From Embiotoca jacksoni (Eukaryota > Chordata > Actinopteri > Embiotocidae), in assembly GCA_022577435.1 (NCBI GenBank), contig JAKOON010000042.1, positions 2,221,858 through 2,285,857 of the forward strand: 64,000 bases of DNA. Direction: 5' to 3'. Position numbers and translations under genes: made by a program. Below, one piece after another: positions 25,111 through 38,660 of this stretch. The notes beneath the pieces were generated by a model. It made no database searches, was not told the origin of the DNA, and saw nothing but the letters and a program-made list of their open reading frames with translations. How positions within the stretch are numbered: the stretch's first letter is position 1; every line of letters starts with the position of its first letter.

Positions 25111-26232
25111 GACAGAATTAAAACACGACACTCAACACGACCGGAGAGGAGTGCCCCCCCCCCCCCCCTCCCATTCAGTGCAAACACAATACGCCACTAT
25201 CGTCCACAAATACAGCAAATACACAACAAAGTCGTGACTCCACAATCACCGTTAGAAATACTCATCTCAACGAGCCTGTTCACGTCGACTCTTCCATATA
25301 AAAAGACTTGTCGAGATACTTTTTTTTTTTTTTTTTTTTTTTTACAGTGTAGCCCAAAAAAATAAATAATACAGTAAATACATAAATAAATACGTTCTCG
25401 ATTTGCAGCGTGGTTTAAGGAACTACAGCGGCCACGACGGGATACAGAAAATATACTTTGTGTCATACCACATATACGCCACAGACACTACAACACTCGC
25501 AAGCCAATCATCTCGGGCAAAGCTACGAATAAACCCGGAAACACAACCGGACGAGGCTACGACGGACGATTTTTAAATTTCATTATTTTCTAAATAAATA
25601 TTTCCACAATATTGGAATCAAACAGTTCGGTAAAAGCTGCCGTCATTTCAGATTAAAAATTTTTTTTTTTAGGAACCACTGGTTTATAGCTGCCTGTTTA
25701 CGAGGCTTTTTAGAGCCAGGGGAATCCAACCTTTTCTTTTTTTACTTTTTCAATTAGGGGGGGGGGGGGGACAGATACTTGCTTTATAGCTCCACCCGGC
25801 TATCGGCAAAAATATTGTACTTATGTTATTTGCCTAATTTATGGCGCAGCCAGCTCAGTGTGAGAATCTCTGCTGTGTTTATGTCCTCTGACCTCTGTGT
25901 GTCTCTCTTAAACGATAACGTTAACGCTACAGGTTGGAGACCCCTGCTGGTTCGGTTTTGGGCCTTTAAGAGCCATTCGAAAGATCTTTAAAGCATCTAT
26001 GGACATTCTTCACGTTGGATCACAAATAACACGTCATGTCTAAAACACATATGTCCACTCATGGGAAAAAACGATGTTCAGTTTGACCTGAAGGCAGATT
26101 GACGTAGGTTTAGCCCTACAGTGTAGCACTGTGCTACAGCAGAGAGCGGTGGGTGGAGCTGAAGAGCTCGAGGTTACGTAACTACTGTTCTCTGAGTGTT
26201 TTCAAAGGAAGACAACAGAAAGAAGGCTTTAA

Positions 26233-26751
26233 AGGTCCCAAACTGAATAAATGTAATTTATTTTTTTGATTATAAAATTAAATTTTACAAGATTTAAATT
26301 AAATTTAAATTATAAAGCAGGTGTACGTGCTTCATATATAAATACTGTGAAAGTGTCTGGGAAATGCAACAGTGCCGTTTGGACTTCTGTAAGTTTGTGA
26401 TGTCACAAACTCAGACACATGTCCACCCTCAGCACGGCATACTGTCCAATTTTTTTTTTTTGATCTCAAAGAAAACAGAGCAGTCAGTCCGTCGCAGAGC
26501 TAACAAGCTACAACACAGAAGAAAACATGTGATTGGCCAGGGCGTGTTTTACTTTGAAAAAGTCAGCCAATCAGAAGAGAGTATCGCCTTAAAGACACAG
26601 ACACGAAACAGCCCGAGAGCTGCAGAGAGAAGCTTTAAAACAGGAGGTGTAAAACTATATTGAAATGTTTTTTGGTGCTTAAAACCACAAAAATGTCTTC
26701 TTATGCAAGATTAAAAATAAAAACATGAGAAAAGTGTAAAATATGGGACCT
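26233..26751. mobile_element. complete MITE with AGGTCCC termini and TTAA flanks
   Basis: A 519-bp element begins AGGTCCC and ends GGGACCT, with TTAA immediately outside both ends (26229-26232 and 26752-26755). There is no coding potential. The TTAA flanks suggest mobilisation by a piggyBac-type transposase; that assignment is inference. Relatives lie at 17934-18601. Confidence 0.65.
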
Positions 26752-27744
26752 TTAAAGAGATCTGCCGCCTTTGGAGCCCAAAGTTTGCCGACACTCGGTC
26801 AGTGGACTTCAAGAGACAAAGAAAAACCAACCAATAACAAATAGACAGAAGAGCTTTTAAACTTTGCCCACAAATCAACCAACCAATCAGAGCATTGAGA
26901 GCCGCTGCCTCCAGATACCGAACCACCGGAGACGGTCGCGTCTTCATTTACCCGCCGTTTGTACAGTATTAGCACTTTCCCCCTTTAGTTGCCTCTGCCC
27001 ATGATCAGCTCCTGCAGTGTTTAGGCTGTACGTTTCTACATTGATTGCACATTTTTATTACGTCTCTTATCTACTCTAAAATCAGCTTTGCCAGATATAT
27101 CGCTCAGGTAAATACACTGTAGGTGATGAGCAGTTTGTTCGCGGTTGTTTAAGCGCCGTTTGTGGCTCTAATGCTGACTGCTAATTGTATGTTTACCAAA
27201 GTGCATATTTAATAAAAGAGTTCATCTTTAACTCTGAGCTGCACCTTCTTACCCATCGGGAAAGCACTACAATTCTAAAGTGGCTTTTATAACGATATAC
27301 TTTGTACAAAAAATTTATTTCTATGGTAATAAATACTATAATGATAATGATTTTCCCTTTAGCAAAAAAATATACATTGCACGTTATCCTACTTTAATGT
27401 ACATGTGGAAAACAGGCCGGTTGTTACTCCACAAAATATCCTCCAGGAAAGCAACAAATCCACAAGAAACCCACATTTAATTATCAATATATCGTCATAC
27501 AAACTAAATTATCTGGTGAACGTGAAACTTTGTTTGTTTGTGAATAAATTCGCGATGAGCAGGTATCACCAGGGGTGGCGCCAAACTCCAAATACGTAAA
27601 GATAAACTCGTGGATTACATCTTTAACTACAGTAGCTGTCTTTTTTATATTAAAATAAATTCTGCTGTTAACTCCACACCTTAAATTGAACAACCAGAAG
27701 CACTTTGGCATCGCTAAAAAGCTCCCCGGTCCGTCCAGCAAAGC

Positions 27745-27880
27745 GTGAAATAGACACGCATGCACGCTACAGCAAAACGTGAGATAGACACGCTTTGGGC
27801 TGTATAGGATTACAGTTACACGCCCAAAGCGTCGATATCTCACGTTTTTGGTCTGTAGTCGATGGGCGTGTCTATTTCAC
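27745..27880. repeat. nested inverted repeat (imperfect hairpin)
   Basis: Outer arms GTGAAATAGACACGC (27745-27759) and GCGTGTCTATTTCAC (27866-27880) are exact reverse complements. Inner arms pair CGTGAGATA with TATCTCACG and CGCTTTGGGC with GCCCAAAGCG, around a 21-nt loop at about 27801-27821. Confidence 0.85.
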
Positions 27881-28112
27881 CCCTTTTTTGCCGTCATGTA
27901 GGATTTGGTCTGTCAGCTCGTAACGAACAGCTGAAGGAAGAAGCTTAAAAAGCAAAAATATTAACATCAGACGTGTGATTTTGAATAAAATATAATCTAC
28001 AGCTACGCTCATATTGCACTACGATATCCACTACGGACTTTAATATCAGGAATGTGTGAATTCAAAGAAAACAATCACACACGCTGCTTCCCGACCAGCT
28101 CACCTGGACCCT

Positions 28113-28182
<70 letters not shown>
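28113..28182. repeat. (CA)n microsatellite
   Basis: Long CA tract about 230 bp beyond the slc2a3 stop codon; if the 3'UTR extends this far it would be transcribed as (GT/GU)n. Confidence 0.95.
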
Positions 28183-28188
<6 letters not shown>

Positions 28189-28413
28189 GCCGTGCTGAAA
28201 ACGACTCGCTCTTCTAACGAGTAGCAGCTGAATTCCTACGGAGGGAAGAAGGAGCTGCAGGAAATGTCGCAGAAAAAGAAGAAATCCATGAAAGCAGGTC
28301 AAAGGTCAAACCCTAGAAGTCGATGACACGTTTGTCGGTCTGCTATTAAATAAAATCGTTTTGTTTTTTGAGATTTTCCTTCATTTATAACCTTTAAAAC
28401 AACACCTACACCT

Positions 28414-30232
28414 CTATTTATTTCCCGTGCCGCCCTGTTTATCTTTGAGGGGCGTGGTCTCCATCAGCGGGACCTTCTCCTTCACGGGCGAGGCCGGGAT
28501 CTTCATGGCGGTGCTGGCGCTGGCCGGAGGGTTCTCGCCGGACAGCGAGGGGGAGGAGGCGGGAGGCAGGGTGCTGCTGAAGCAGCGGGCGATCTCGTCG
28601 AAGGTCTTGCCCCTCGTCTCCGGGACTTTGATGTAGGTGAAGAAGAAGAAGAGGACGAGGAAGGAGCTGAAGATGAGGAAGACCCAAGGGCCGCACCATT
28701 CCTGAGGACAGGAGATTAGACGATGAAAACGAACGAAATAAAAGCGGTAAAAGTCCACAAAAACAAAACGTCCCCGCCGTCCCCGCCCCCTTACCACTAG
28801 TTTGGGGAAGCTCATTCCAACCAGGAAGTTGGCCGTCCAATTGCAGCAGCCGGCCACGGCCATGGCCGCCGGGCGGGGCCCCTGGGAGAAGAGCTCGGCC
28901 ACGATGAACCACGGGATCGGACCGGGGCCCATCTCGAACATCGCCACGAAGAGCATGACGGCAAAGATGGCCATGTAGCTCATGGCGGGGATGTGCTTCT
29001 GCTCAGGAACGGAGGACACGTATTCAGTGATTGACGGAAAAAAGATTTAAATTTATTGATTATCTGATAATTAATACGAAAATCTGTGAGTATTTTTCTT
29101 TCTCCAACCAGATGAACTACAAACCAGGTGAACTCACCAGCAGCAGGCAGATGGTCATCAACAGAGCGCTGACCGCCATCCCGCTGAGCCCCAGCAGGTG
29201 GAGAGTCCTTCGTCCCGCCTTCTCCACCAGGAAGAGCTGCGACGCGACGGGTGGAGACAGAGACGGGAGGGGGTGAGGGGGGTGAAACACAAACACAAAC
29301 ACAAACACAAACACAAACACTCACAGAAACGACGGTGAAGATGGTGTTGACGATGCCGGCGCCGATGGTGGCGAAGATGGGCTTCTTCACGCCTGCCGAG
29401 GCGAAGATCCCGGTGGAGTAGTAGAAGACCTGAGGAGGAGGAGGAGGAGGAGGAGGAAGAGGAAAAGGAGGAGGAAGAGGAAGAGGAGGAGGAAGGATGT
29501 TATGTTTTATAATAATCAAGTCAGTTTATTTATGAAGAACAGAAGTCGACCAAAATGATGCATGAAACACGAAATATGAACACAAATCAAACAGACCTGA
29601 AACAAATGAAACAAAACTAAAGAAGTTAAAAACAATTTTAAAACAAAGCAACACACACAAATAACAATATATTAATACGTACACAAATTAAAAGTTTAAA
29701 TTAAAATTTAAATCAAACATGAATAAATAAACAAACATTTAAATTTTAATTTGAAATTAAAACAAGAAATTTGAATAAAAGTAAAATAACATTTAATTTG
29801 AAAATTTTAATTGATTTTATCTATCAATAATTCAAATGAAAACAAAAATTGAAATAAACTCAAAATTTAAATTAAAATGAGGCCTAATCTGGAGATGTGA
29901 GTGAAATTAATAAATTCAGAAATGAACTAAAATTAAAATAAAAAAATCCAAATCACGTTTATTTTGATTAATTTAATGAATTAATAAATATAATTGTAAT
30001 AAAAAAAATTGAATTAAAAATAAACAAAAAAATGATGAAATTAAAATGATGATCTAATCTGGAGAAATCAGTGAGAATAAATGTTTTCAATAGAGATTTG
30101 AAGACTGATGATTTTGTTTGACGTGTGGACACTAAGTTGATTGTATAACGTGTTTTTTTTAATGCAGGCCACAGGGTGAGGGTCTGTCGTCAAGGCAACC
30201 ACTCACGGGGTTCCATAGTAACAACTAATGAT

Positions 30233-30278
<46 letters not shown>

Positions 30279-31427
30279 CTGACTCACAGCGTTGATGCCC
30301 GACAGCTGCTGTGAGAGCTGCAGCATGACGGCGATGAGCAGCGGCTGGCGGTACACCGGCGAGCGGAAGAGCTCGGCGATGGTCACCTTCTTCTCCATGG
30401 CCATCTTGGCGCTCTCCTCCTTCATCTCCTGCATGTCTTTGATCACGTCCTCGGTGCCGCGCAGACGCACCAGCGCTGTGGACGGATCGAGAGGACAGAG
30501 TTATCTTCGGCGAGAAAAAAAAAAAAGAAAAAAAAAGTGACGAGGACGGCGTTTTTTCTTCCTCGTCCGTCGCCGCACCGGTTCAGAGAACCTGCTGTTT
30601 GTGTTTTGTTTGTGTTTTGTTTGTGTTTTGTTTGTGCTGCGAAATGAGAAAGTGGGTCAGAGCCTCGGCGTCGACACCGAACAGACGCCAAAACCTTCTG
30701 TCGCCTCGAGGACTCTCGTCTCACCTCCGAGTGTCTGTCACTGTACGGGGGAGAAAAAAAAATCACTGCTCTTCCAATTAGAGAGCACGATCTGTTTTTG
30801 GTTTCACATTTTTACTTTACGAGTTCGCTGGAGGACAATATTTACTTCACATTTCATACGTTAATGTTACACTTTTAGTTTTTCTTATTTATGGTCAAAG
30901 GACCTCATTTTTATGACATTTTAAGTCATTTTTTAGTAAAACAACAATTATTTTTATTATAATGAAGATACAAATTCATAGTTTAGCTGTAAAAAAGAGT
31001 GCTGCTGAGGCAGAATGGAAAATTCATCACAAATGTAGTTTTTTGTCAAACCTCGTCAGCCAACTTCGTTCCAGCTCATCGACACACGTTTTACACTTCT
31101 TAAAGTCGTTCATGAAGTCGATACGTTCATTGAATAACGAACGATTGAATCCGCTGAAACCGGAGCAACTTTTTGAGAGAGAAAATTGCAAATATTTGAT
31201 TGTGAAAAAGGAGATCCCGACATGTGCGTGGTGTCGGTGTGCACCTTGGCGAGCCTGCTCCTCCTGCTTCAGGTTGATGAGCAGGAATCGGGGGCTCTCG
31301 GGGCAGAAGGGCAGCAGGATGCACTGCAGCACGGCGGGCACCACGGTGAGGGCGAGCAGCAGGGGCCACATCTTCTGGGAGCCCAGCAGGGCCTCCAGAC
31401 CGAAGATCTACAACAGAGAAGAAAAAA

Positions 31428-31480
<53 letters not shown>

Positions 31481-32208
31481 CCGTTAGAGTCGAGTCCTCG
31501 GCGGCAGATCGACGGTGAAGTTCGTGTCGCCGCCGACCTGAGCGATCAGGATGCCCACGACCACGCCGAGCTGGTGCAGCGTGCCGAAGGCGCCCCGGAG
31601 CGGCGTCGGCGACACCTCGCCCACGTACATGGGCGTCAGGCCGGTGAAGAGGCCGCAGAACAGGCCGATGACCAGGCGGCCGGCGATCACCATCTCGTAG
31701 GAGGAGCAAAGGGTGGAGAAGCCCATGAGGAGGCCGCCGATCAACGCCAGACAGTTGACCAGGACCATGGAGCGCCGCCTGGGGAGGAAGGAGGAGGGAG
31801 ACTCGTTCAGTCCTTCCACAGCTACTGGTTCGTTCCAGATGTTGACAGATGTTTGTGCCGCCTTCACGGTTTAGAGTCATACTTCTACTCCAGACTCGAG
31901 TGGACTCAACATGGAGCCGGAGACGGCAGGTGATTAGCCTAGCTTAGCATAAGGAGAGCAAACATGAGCCTAGCTTTCAAAAATGTGTCTTCAAACTAGA
32001 TTAAAACTGAATATATTGTGTTGTTTTTTAGTCTGACGCAAACAAAAATGTGGAAAAAAAAAAAACTTTTGGAAAGAAGCAGAGTAGCTTCTTTTCTTTT
32101 TTTCTTTTTTACTTTATTTAAAGACTTATTATTTTTTTATTTTTAATGTGAAAAAGAGACGTTTTTACCTGATATTCACACATGCTAAGGCATTGCATGT
32201 AATTAAAC

Positions 32209-32247
<39 letters not shown>

Positions 32248-35200
32248 ATATACAGTGGGTACGGAAAGTATTCAGACCCCTTTAAATTTTTCACTCTTTG
32301 TTTCATTGCAGCCATTTGCTAAAATCAAAAAAGTTCATTTTATTTCTCATTAATGTACACTCAGCACCCCATCTTGACAAAAAAAACAGAAATGTAGAAA
32401 TTTGTGCAAATTTATTAAAAAAGAAAAACTGAAATATCACATGGTCATAAGTATTCAGACCCTTTGCTGTGACACTCATATTTAATTCACATGCTGTCCA
32501 TTTCTTCTGATCCTCCTTGAGATGGTTCTACTCCTTCATTGGAGTCCAGCTGTGTTTAATTAAACTGATTGGACTTGATTAGGAAAGGCACACACCTGTC
32601 TATATAAGACCTCACAGCTCACAGTGCATGTCAGAGCAAATGAGAATCATGAGGTCGAAGGAACTGTCCAAGGAGCTCAGAGACAGAATTGAGGCAAGGC
32701 ACAGATCTGGCCAAGGTTACAAAATAATTTCTGCAGCACTCAAGGTTCCTAAGAGCACAGTGGCCTCCATAATCCTTAAATGGAAGAAGTTTGGGACGAC
32801 CAGAACTCTTCCTAGACCTGGCCGTCCAGCCAAACTGAGCAATCGTGGGAGAAGAGCCTTGGTGAGAGAGGTAAAGAAGAACCCAAAGATCACTGTGGCT
32901 GAGCTCCAGAGATGCAGTAGGGAGATGGGAGAAAGTTCCACAAAGTCAACTATCACTGCAGCCCTCCACCAGTCGGGGCTTTATGGCAGAGTGGCCCGAC
33001 GGAAGCCTCTCCTCAGTGCAAGACATATGAAAGCCCGCATAGAGTTTGCCAAAAAACACATGAAGGACTCCCAGACTATGAGAAATAAGATTCTCTGGTC
33101 TGATGAGACCAAGATTGAACTTTTTAGCGTTAATTCTAAGCGGTATGTGTGGAGAAAACCAGGCACTGCTCATCACCTGCCCAATACAATCCCAACAGTG
33201 AAACATGGTGGTGGCAGCATCATGCTATGGGGGTGTTTTTCAGCTGCAGGGACAGGACGACTGGTTGCAATTGAAGGAAAGATGAATGCGGCCAAGTACA
33301 GAGATATCCTGGAAGAAAACCTCTTCCAGAGTGCTCTGGACCTCAGACTGGGCCGAAGGTTCACCTTCCAACAAGACAATGACCCTAAGCACACAGCTAA
33401 AATAACAAAGGAGTGGCTTCGGAACAACTCTGTGACCATTCTTGACTGGCCCAGCCAGAGCCCTGACCTAAACCCAATTGAGCATCTCTGGAGAGACCTG
33501 AAAATGGCTGTCCACCAACGTTCACCATCCAACCTGACGGAACTGGAGAGGATCTGCAAGGAAGAATGGCAGAGGATCCCCAAATCCAGGTGTGAAAAGC
33601 TTGTTGCATCATTCCCAAGAAGACTCATGGCTGTACGAGCTCAAAAGGGTGCTTCTACTAAATACTGAGCAAAGGGTCTGAATACTTATGACCATGTGAT
33701 ACTTCAGTTTTTCTTTTTTAATAAATTTGCACAAATTTCTACATTTCTGTTTTTTTCTGTCAAGATGGGGTGCTGAGTGTACATTAATGAGAAATAAAAT
33801 GAACTTTTATGATTTTAGCAAATGACTGCAATGAAACAAAGAGTGAAACATTTAAAGGGGTCTGAATACTTTCCGTACCCACTGTATATATATATAAATA
33901 TAAATTATTTATATATATATAAATAAAAGCCAGATGTATTTCTGCTGTGCTCTAAATGTCTCTAATTATGTTTTGGAAAATAGATTTAAGCACTTAAAAG
34001 GATCTGACCACAGAAAGGAAATAGAGTGTGTTTTGATGTCGAAAGGAGAAAACAAAGGACGGACTCGCTTCATGAAATCCATTAACGGTAACGACTGGAG
34101 GCGGTTCGGGGAATAAACACAACAAAAACAACAAAAACAACAACATACCCTGCGATGGAAAACCTAAAAAAAAACCTCACAGAATTAATATTATCAAAAC
34201 AAAAAGACGATCCGTACCTCCCGAATCTGTTGGCCATGACGCCCACGCTGAAGGAGCCCACCATGCCGCCCACGCTGAAGATCGCCACGGCGACGCTCCA
34301 CACGACGGTGCAGACGCCCGGGCTGATTGGCTCGCCGTAGCGCTCCATCCAGGTGTCATTGAAGAAAGATCGCAGTTTCTGAGGAGAGATGAAATAAACC
34401 CCGGGATAATTTACCGAACCGTCGAGGGCGCTTTAAGGGAATTTTTTTTTTTTTTTTTTTTTTTTTGTGATTAGCTTAGCTTAGCATAAAGACTGAAAGC
34501 GAGGGGAAACAGCTAGCATCGCTTTTGGCCTTAGTATAAACTTCACTTCTGCACTCACAAACGTACTCTTTTTTTTAAAAAATTAAACATGTGACATACA
34601 GCTTTAATTAGTGAGCTTTAAAAAAAGAAAAGTTTTTATGCTAAACTAGGATAATCCACATTTAGCAGATTTACTGGTCGTCATCAGTCCCTCCAGGAGT
34701 TTGAGGATTTTTTTTTTGTGATTGTTGGGATCAAAAATGCTTCATTACGATGCAATTTTACTGAGTTTTAAATTAGTTTTTTGCGGTAAAAATTGCAAGA
34801 GTTTTTTTTTTCAAACGATAGCGTAATAAAGAAAAAGAGTCGTACGTAATAAACAAGCTGCAAATCACAGAAATATTTAAGGTCTTATCTTAAATTTTGC
34901 AAACTTAAAAAAACCAAACAGCTGGAGGTACAAAACTGATCCAACAAATTGACCACATCTCCCATGATCCCCGTTACTTCCTTTTTTAAAAGAGAATTCT
35001 GTTCAATATGCGTGTAGTTCGTTTTGATTGAGAAACGAAAGGTTTCATTGACTTTTGTTGACAAAGAGACTTTTATTTTGAAAGGCTTCTTTTTGAGCCC
35101 CCGAAAAAACGGGTCAGCAGAGCTTCTGTTGAGTCGAGTGAAATATTGCTGACGTTTAAATCCACTTGTGTCGTATCTGCCTGAATGTAAAAACGGTCTT

Positions 35201-37396
35201 TATGGAAATCACCAAATTAAAATCAGATGTGAAGTTCAGATGTTTGGTTGATTTTCACCGACCTGCTCCGGAGCGTTGATGACGCCCGTGTTGTAACCAA
35301 ACTGGAGAGACCCGATGACGGCGGTGCACAAGGAGAACAGGAGGTAACCTGTCACCTGCTTTTCCTGGAGGAGGAGGAGGAGGAGGAGGAAGAGAGAGGA
35401 AATCAGAGCTCATAATGGGATTTAAAATGACTGCAGCAGACAGACAGATGCAATAAAACTATGACGCAATGACACACACACACAATATAATCACCATGTT
35501 CATACTTCACAGCTCTCAGTGCTATTTTTTTTAATTTTTTTTTTACCATTTTCCACAAACTAAAAGTTATAAATATTATTTAGTAAATATATATTTCTGG
35601 TCTCGACTGTTTTCATGTCTTAGTTTGTCCTCCCTGAGGACAATCAGCTAACTGCAGATGTAATTGAATCCCGCAGCAGAGCCGGGGCCCCGTAACCACG
35701 GCGATTTGGCTCCTTAATAACATCAGGGTGAAATAAAAGGAGCCGTCCGGCTTCCCGTGGAGCTTCATGGGAAATCTGGAGGAGCTCGATGAACTTTTAA
35801 CATTTTCTAAAATGTGTTTATCCGTGACCGGAGCCGCTGCTTGCTTTTATATTTCTTTGTTTGTATTTCTAATTAGAAATAAAAGCCCCATTCTGTTTCC
35901 TTTCAGTTGTTTCAGTTCACTTCATTTCTCTTTGCTGATGATAAAACTGAAAAATGCCGACGTTGGCGGGCCTGAAATAAACAGACGGGATATCGACGAG
36001 TCGGCAGTCGTTCTTCCTTCAGAGCTGCGCCCTATAAATCCATTTTAAAAGTGGACTGGACGGCTGCAGAGACGACTTAACTCTTAATACTGATAAATAT
36101 ATTAGTACACTGAATAAACTAATGCTCCCTTTGATGGCTTCAGTTTCAGTTGTGATGCCGTCAGAACAAGTCAGAGCAGATATTTAGGAAACACAATCCA
36201 GACGGGCATCTTTTTGGAGGCCTTCGAAAGATTTCCAAACGGGCCGCATGGAGCCCGCGGGCCTCAGTTTGAACAGCTGGCGGATTGAGCTGAAGATTAG
36301 TGTTGTCATGGCTTCAATCAGAAAAATAAACTACATTAAACAGCTGTTTTACTGATGTTTTAACTTTGAATAACCGAACCGGGCCGGAAAATTGGGCCTC
36401 CGTGTCTTTGTTTCTGCTGAGTCGGCGTCCGACAGAGAGACCCGGTGCTGACGGAGCAGAAGCGCCGGTCACACGAGTACATCGGACACAGTATTGAGAC
36501 GCGGCCGGGCCTCAGGTGATCCTCCGACCTTGGACGCGCGACAATATCAGTGCGAGGTCAGGTGATATTAGCAAACGCCGCACCTACCCAGGATGCACTT
36601 CTGCGGGAGGTGTGTGAGCGGGAACCAATCGGAGGAGAGGAGAACCAGTAAGTGGACCTTGGATGAAGGCAGAATCGTCTTTATTTTATTTCATGTTGTT
36701 TCATTTGACCTGACTAATACAGCTTTTGTCACCACAAAAAAGGAAATAAAAGAAACATATCAGTTCATTAAAAGTGTTTTCAGCTGCAGGTTTTGTTGTA
36801 ATTTCTTTTATTTTCTGTTCAAAATATTTGATAAAATCTCCATAAATTCTAATAATGAACCTGAACTTTTTTTTTCTTTCGAAACATGAATGTTTTTAAC
36901 GTGATCTTTTGTCATTTTATGTCCTCGCTGTGTTGTTTGTTTTTTGTAAAGTGTTTTTGAGACCATGTTGTGATTTTATCATTTACAAAAGTCTGTCTGT
37001 GCAGTAAAGTTATTTTTTTTTACATTATAAAACTTAAACACTTTAAAAAGTGAAAAAAAAAAAACAATGCTGCACGCTCACGTTGAATTTAACGATCTTC
37101 TGAGCTCCATCTCTAAAATTAAGTGGACTGCGCCTTTAATTTGAAGGATGGGTTTCAGGAAGAGTTCCTTCAAAATAAAATCCTCGGAATTTTACGCGGG
37201 TTCATTTTCTTAAGTATGAAAAGTTTCAGCTGCAATAAAAATGACGACATGGAAACACAAACACACTGAGCCTTCGTCACCTGTCTGTCATCGTCATCGT
37301 CATCTTCATCGCTTTAAAAATTAATTAAACGTGACGTGGAGAGAAAAAAAAAAAGCTTCAAGCGTGGTAGGAAGAGCAAAATGAAACTCTCCCCAA

Positions 37397-37464
<68 letters not shown>

Positions 37465-37468
37465 CACC

Positions 37469-37506
<38 letters not shown>

Positions 37507-38417
37507 TCACCGACTGCATTCGTCTCTCTGTTGTTTTTTTGTTTTTTTTTGTCAAGTCACAGTGACTCAGTCGAAATTTACGGGTCACATGACTCCACCC
37601 AAACTGTCGATGAGGGATCAATAACAAGGTCAGATCTCGGATCAGCTGATCTCCGGCTACAGATTCGATGTTTACGGTCCTCGAATCTGTGAAGTGCAAA
37701 CGACAAATCTAGTTCTTCTAAAAAAACAAACAGAAATCCTTCTTAATATCACATTTCTGAAATCAGAACACTTTCAGATCATCGAGATGGATTTCATTTC
37801 TCATTGCTGCAAATATTTCTAACAGATTTAAAGAAGCGACGGGAAAACACGACTAAAACCTGAAGAACACAACGTCATTTTTAGTGTTTTAACTCTTTGA
37901 CTAAGCGTTTCGCACACTTTTACGATGGCGTAGCAGCCTGTTGCTGCATGCAGATGATGTTACTATGGCAACAGGTGTCGAAACGACAACATGTGAACAC
38001 ACTGTCCGCACAAATCCACCCTGATACCGCTGCAGCAACTCAGATTTAGTTTTTTGTGGGTGTTTGCATGTGTAAAAATGAACAATTTAAAAAAAAAAAG
38101 CTACAGCGTGTCAGCTGATCACCACGACCCGCTTAAGCTCCGCCCACACGCTCCAAACCAAAATGTCTGCGTTCGTTCGTTCGTTTGTTCGTTTGTTCGT
38201 TTGTTTGCAGCCTCTCTGTCTCCCTTTTTTTTTTTTTTTCCAACCATTTTCAAGGAGTGTCCATATCTCCTCCTCCTCCCCCAACATCCTTCCCTCCCGT
38301 CTCCACGGCAACAGCCTGGAGGCGACAGCTTTATTGACACAGGCTAGAAAGTGAGCAGAGGGCAGCCCTCTGCACAAAAAGGTCTCAAAGTAAATGAACA
38401 CTCCTGCTAATGCACGG

Positions 38418-38483
<66 letters not shown>

Positions 38484-38629
38484 CTACATCCGAGATCAGC
38501 TGAAACTTTTGATTGACAGATGTTTCAGGATTGTTTTGCGTTTTTGTATTTTTTTTTTTTATTGAAAAATAATATCTGGCACGAGAGGTCAGAGCGGGAC
38601 GGAGCAGAAGGAGGACGACGGGACACTCT

Positions 38630-38660
<31 letters not shown>

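Larger units (their letters stand above)
21921..28413. other. intergenic interval between phc1 and slc2a3
   Basis: No coding exon recognised on either strand over about 6.5 kb. It contains the LINE relic, a ZNF143-like site (23229-23251), a (GT)n tract (23781-23852), a 10-bp minisatellite (24931-25110), poly-T at 25320-25343, pieces resembling hAT ends near 25672 and 25730, the MITE at 26233-26751, a hairpin (27745-27880) and a (CA)n tract (28113-28182). Part near 27-28.4 kb may be slc2a3 3'UTR. Confidence 0.6.

Noticed and set aside
24762..25187. 141-codon frame with TSPNFTKLHQ repeats
   Set aside because: Open only because the 10-bp minisatellite lacks stops on this strand; no splice sites or homology.
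30962..31933. 323-codon plus-strand frame with a His-Thr run
   Set aside because: Antisense to slc2a3 exons 4 and 5 and running through a CA repeat; no homology.
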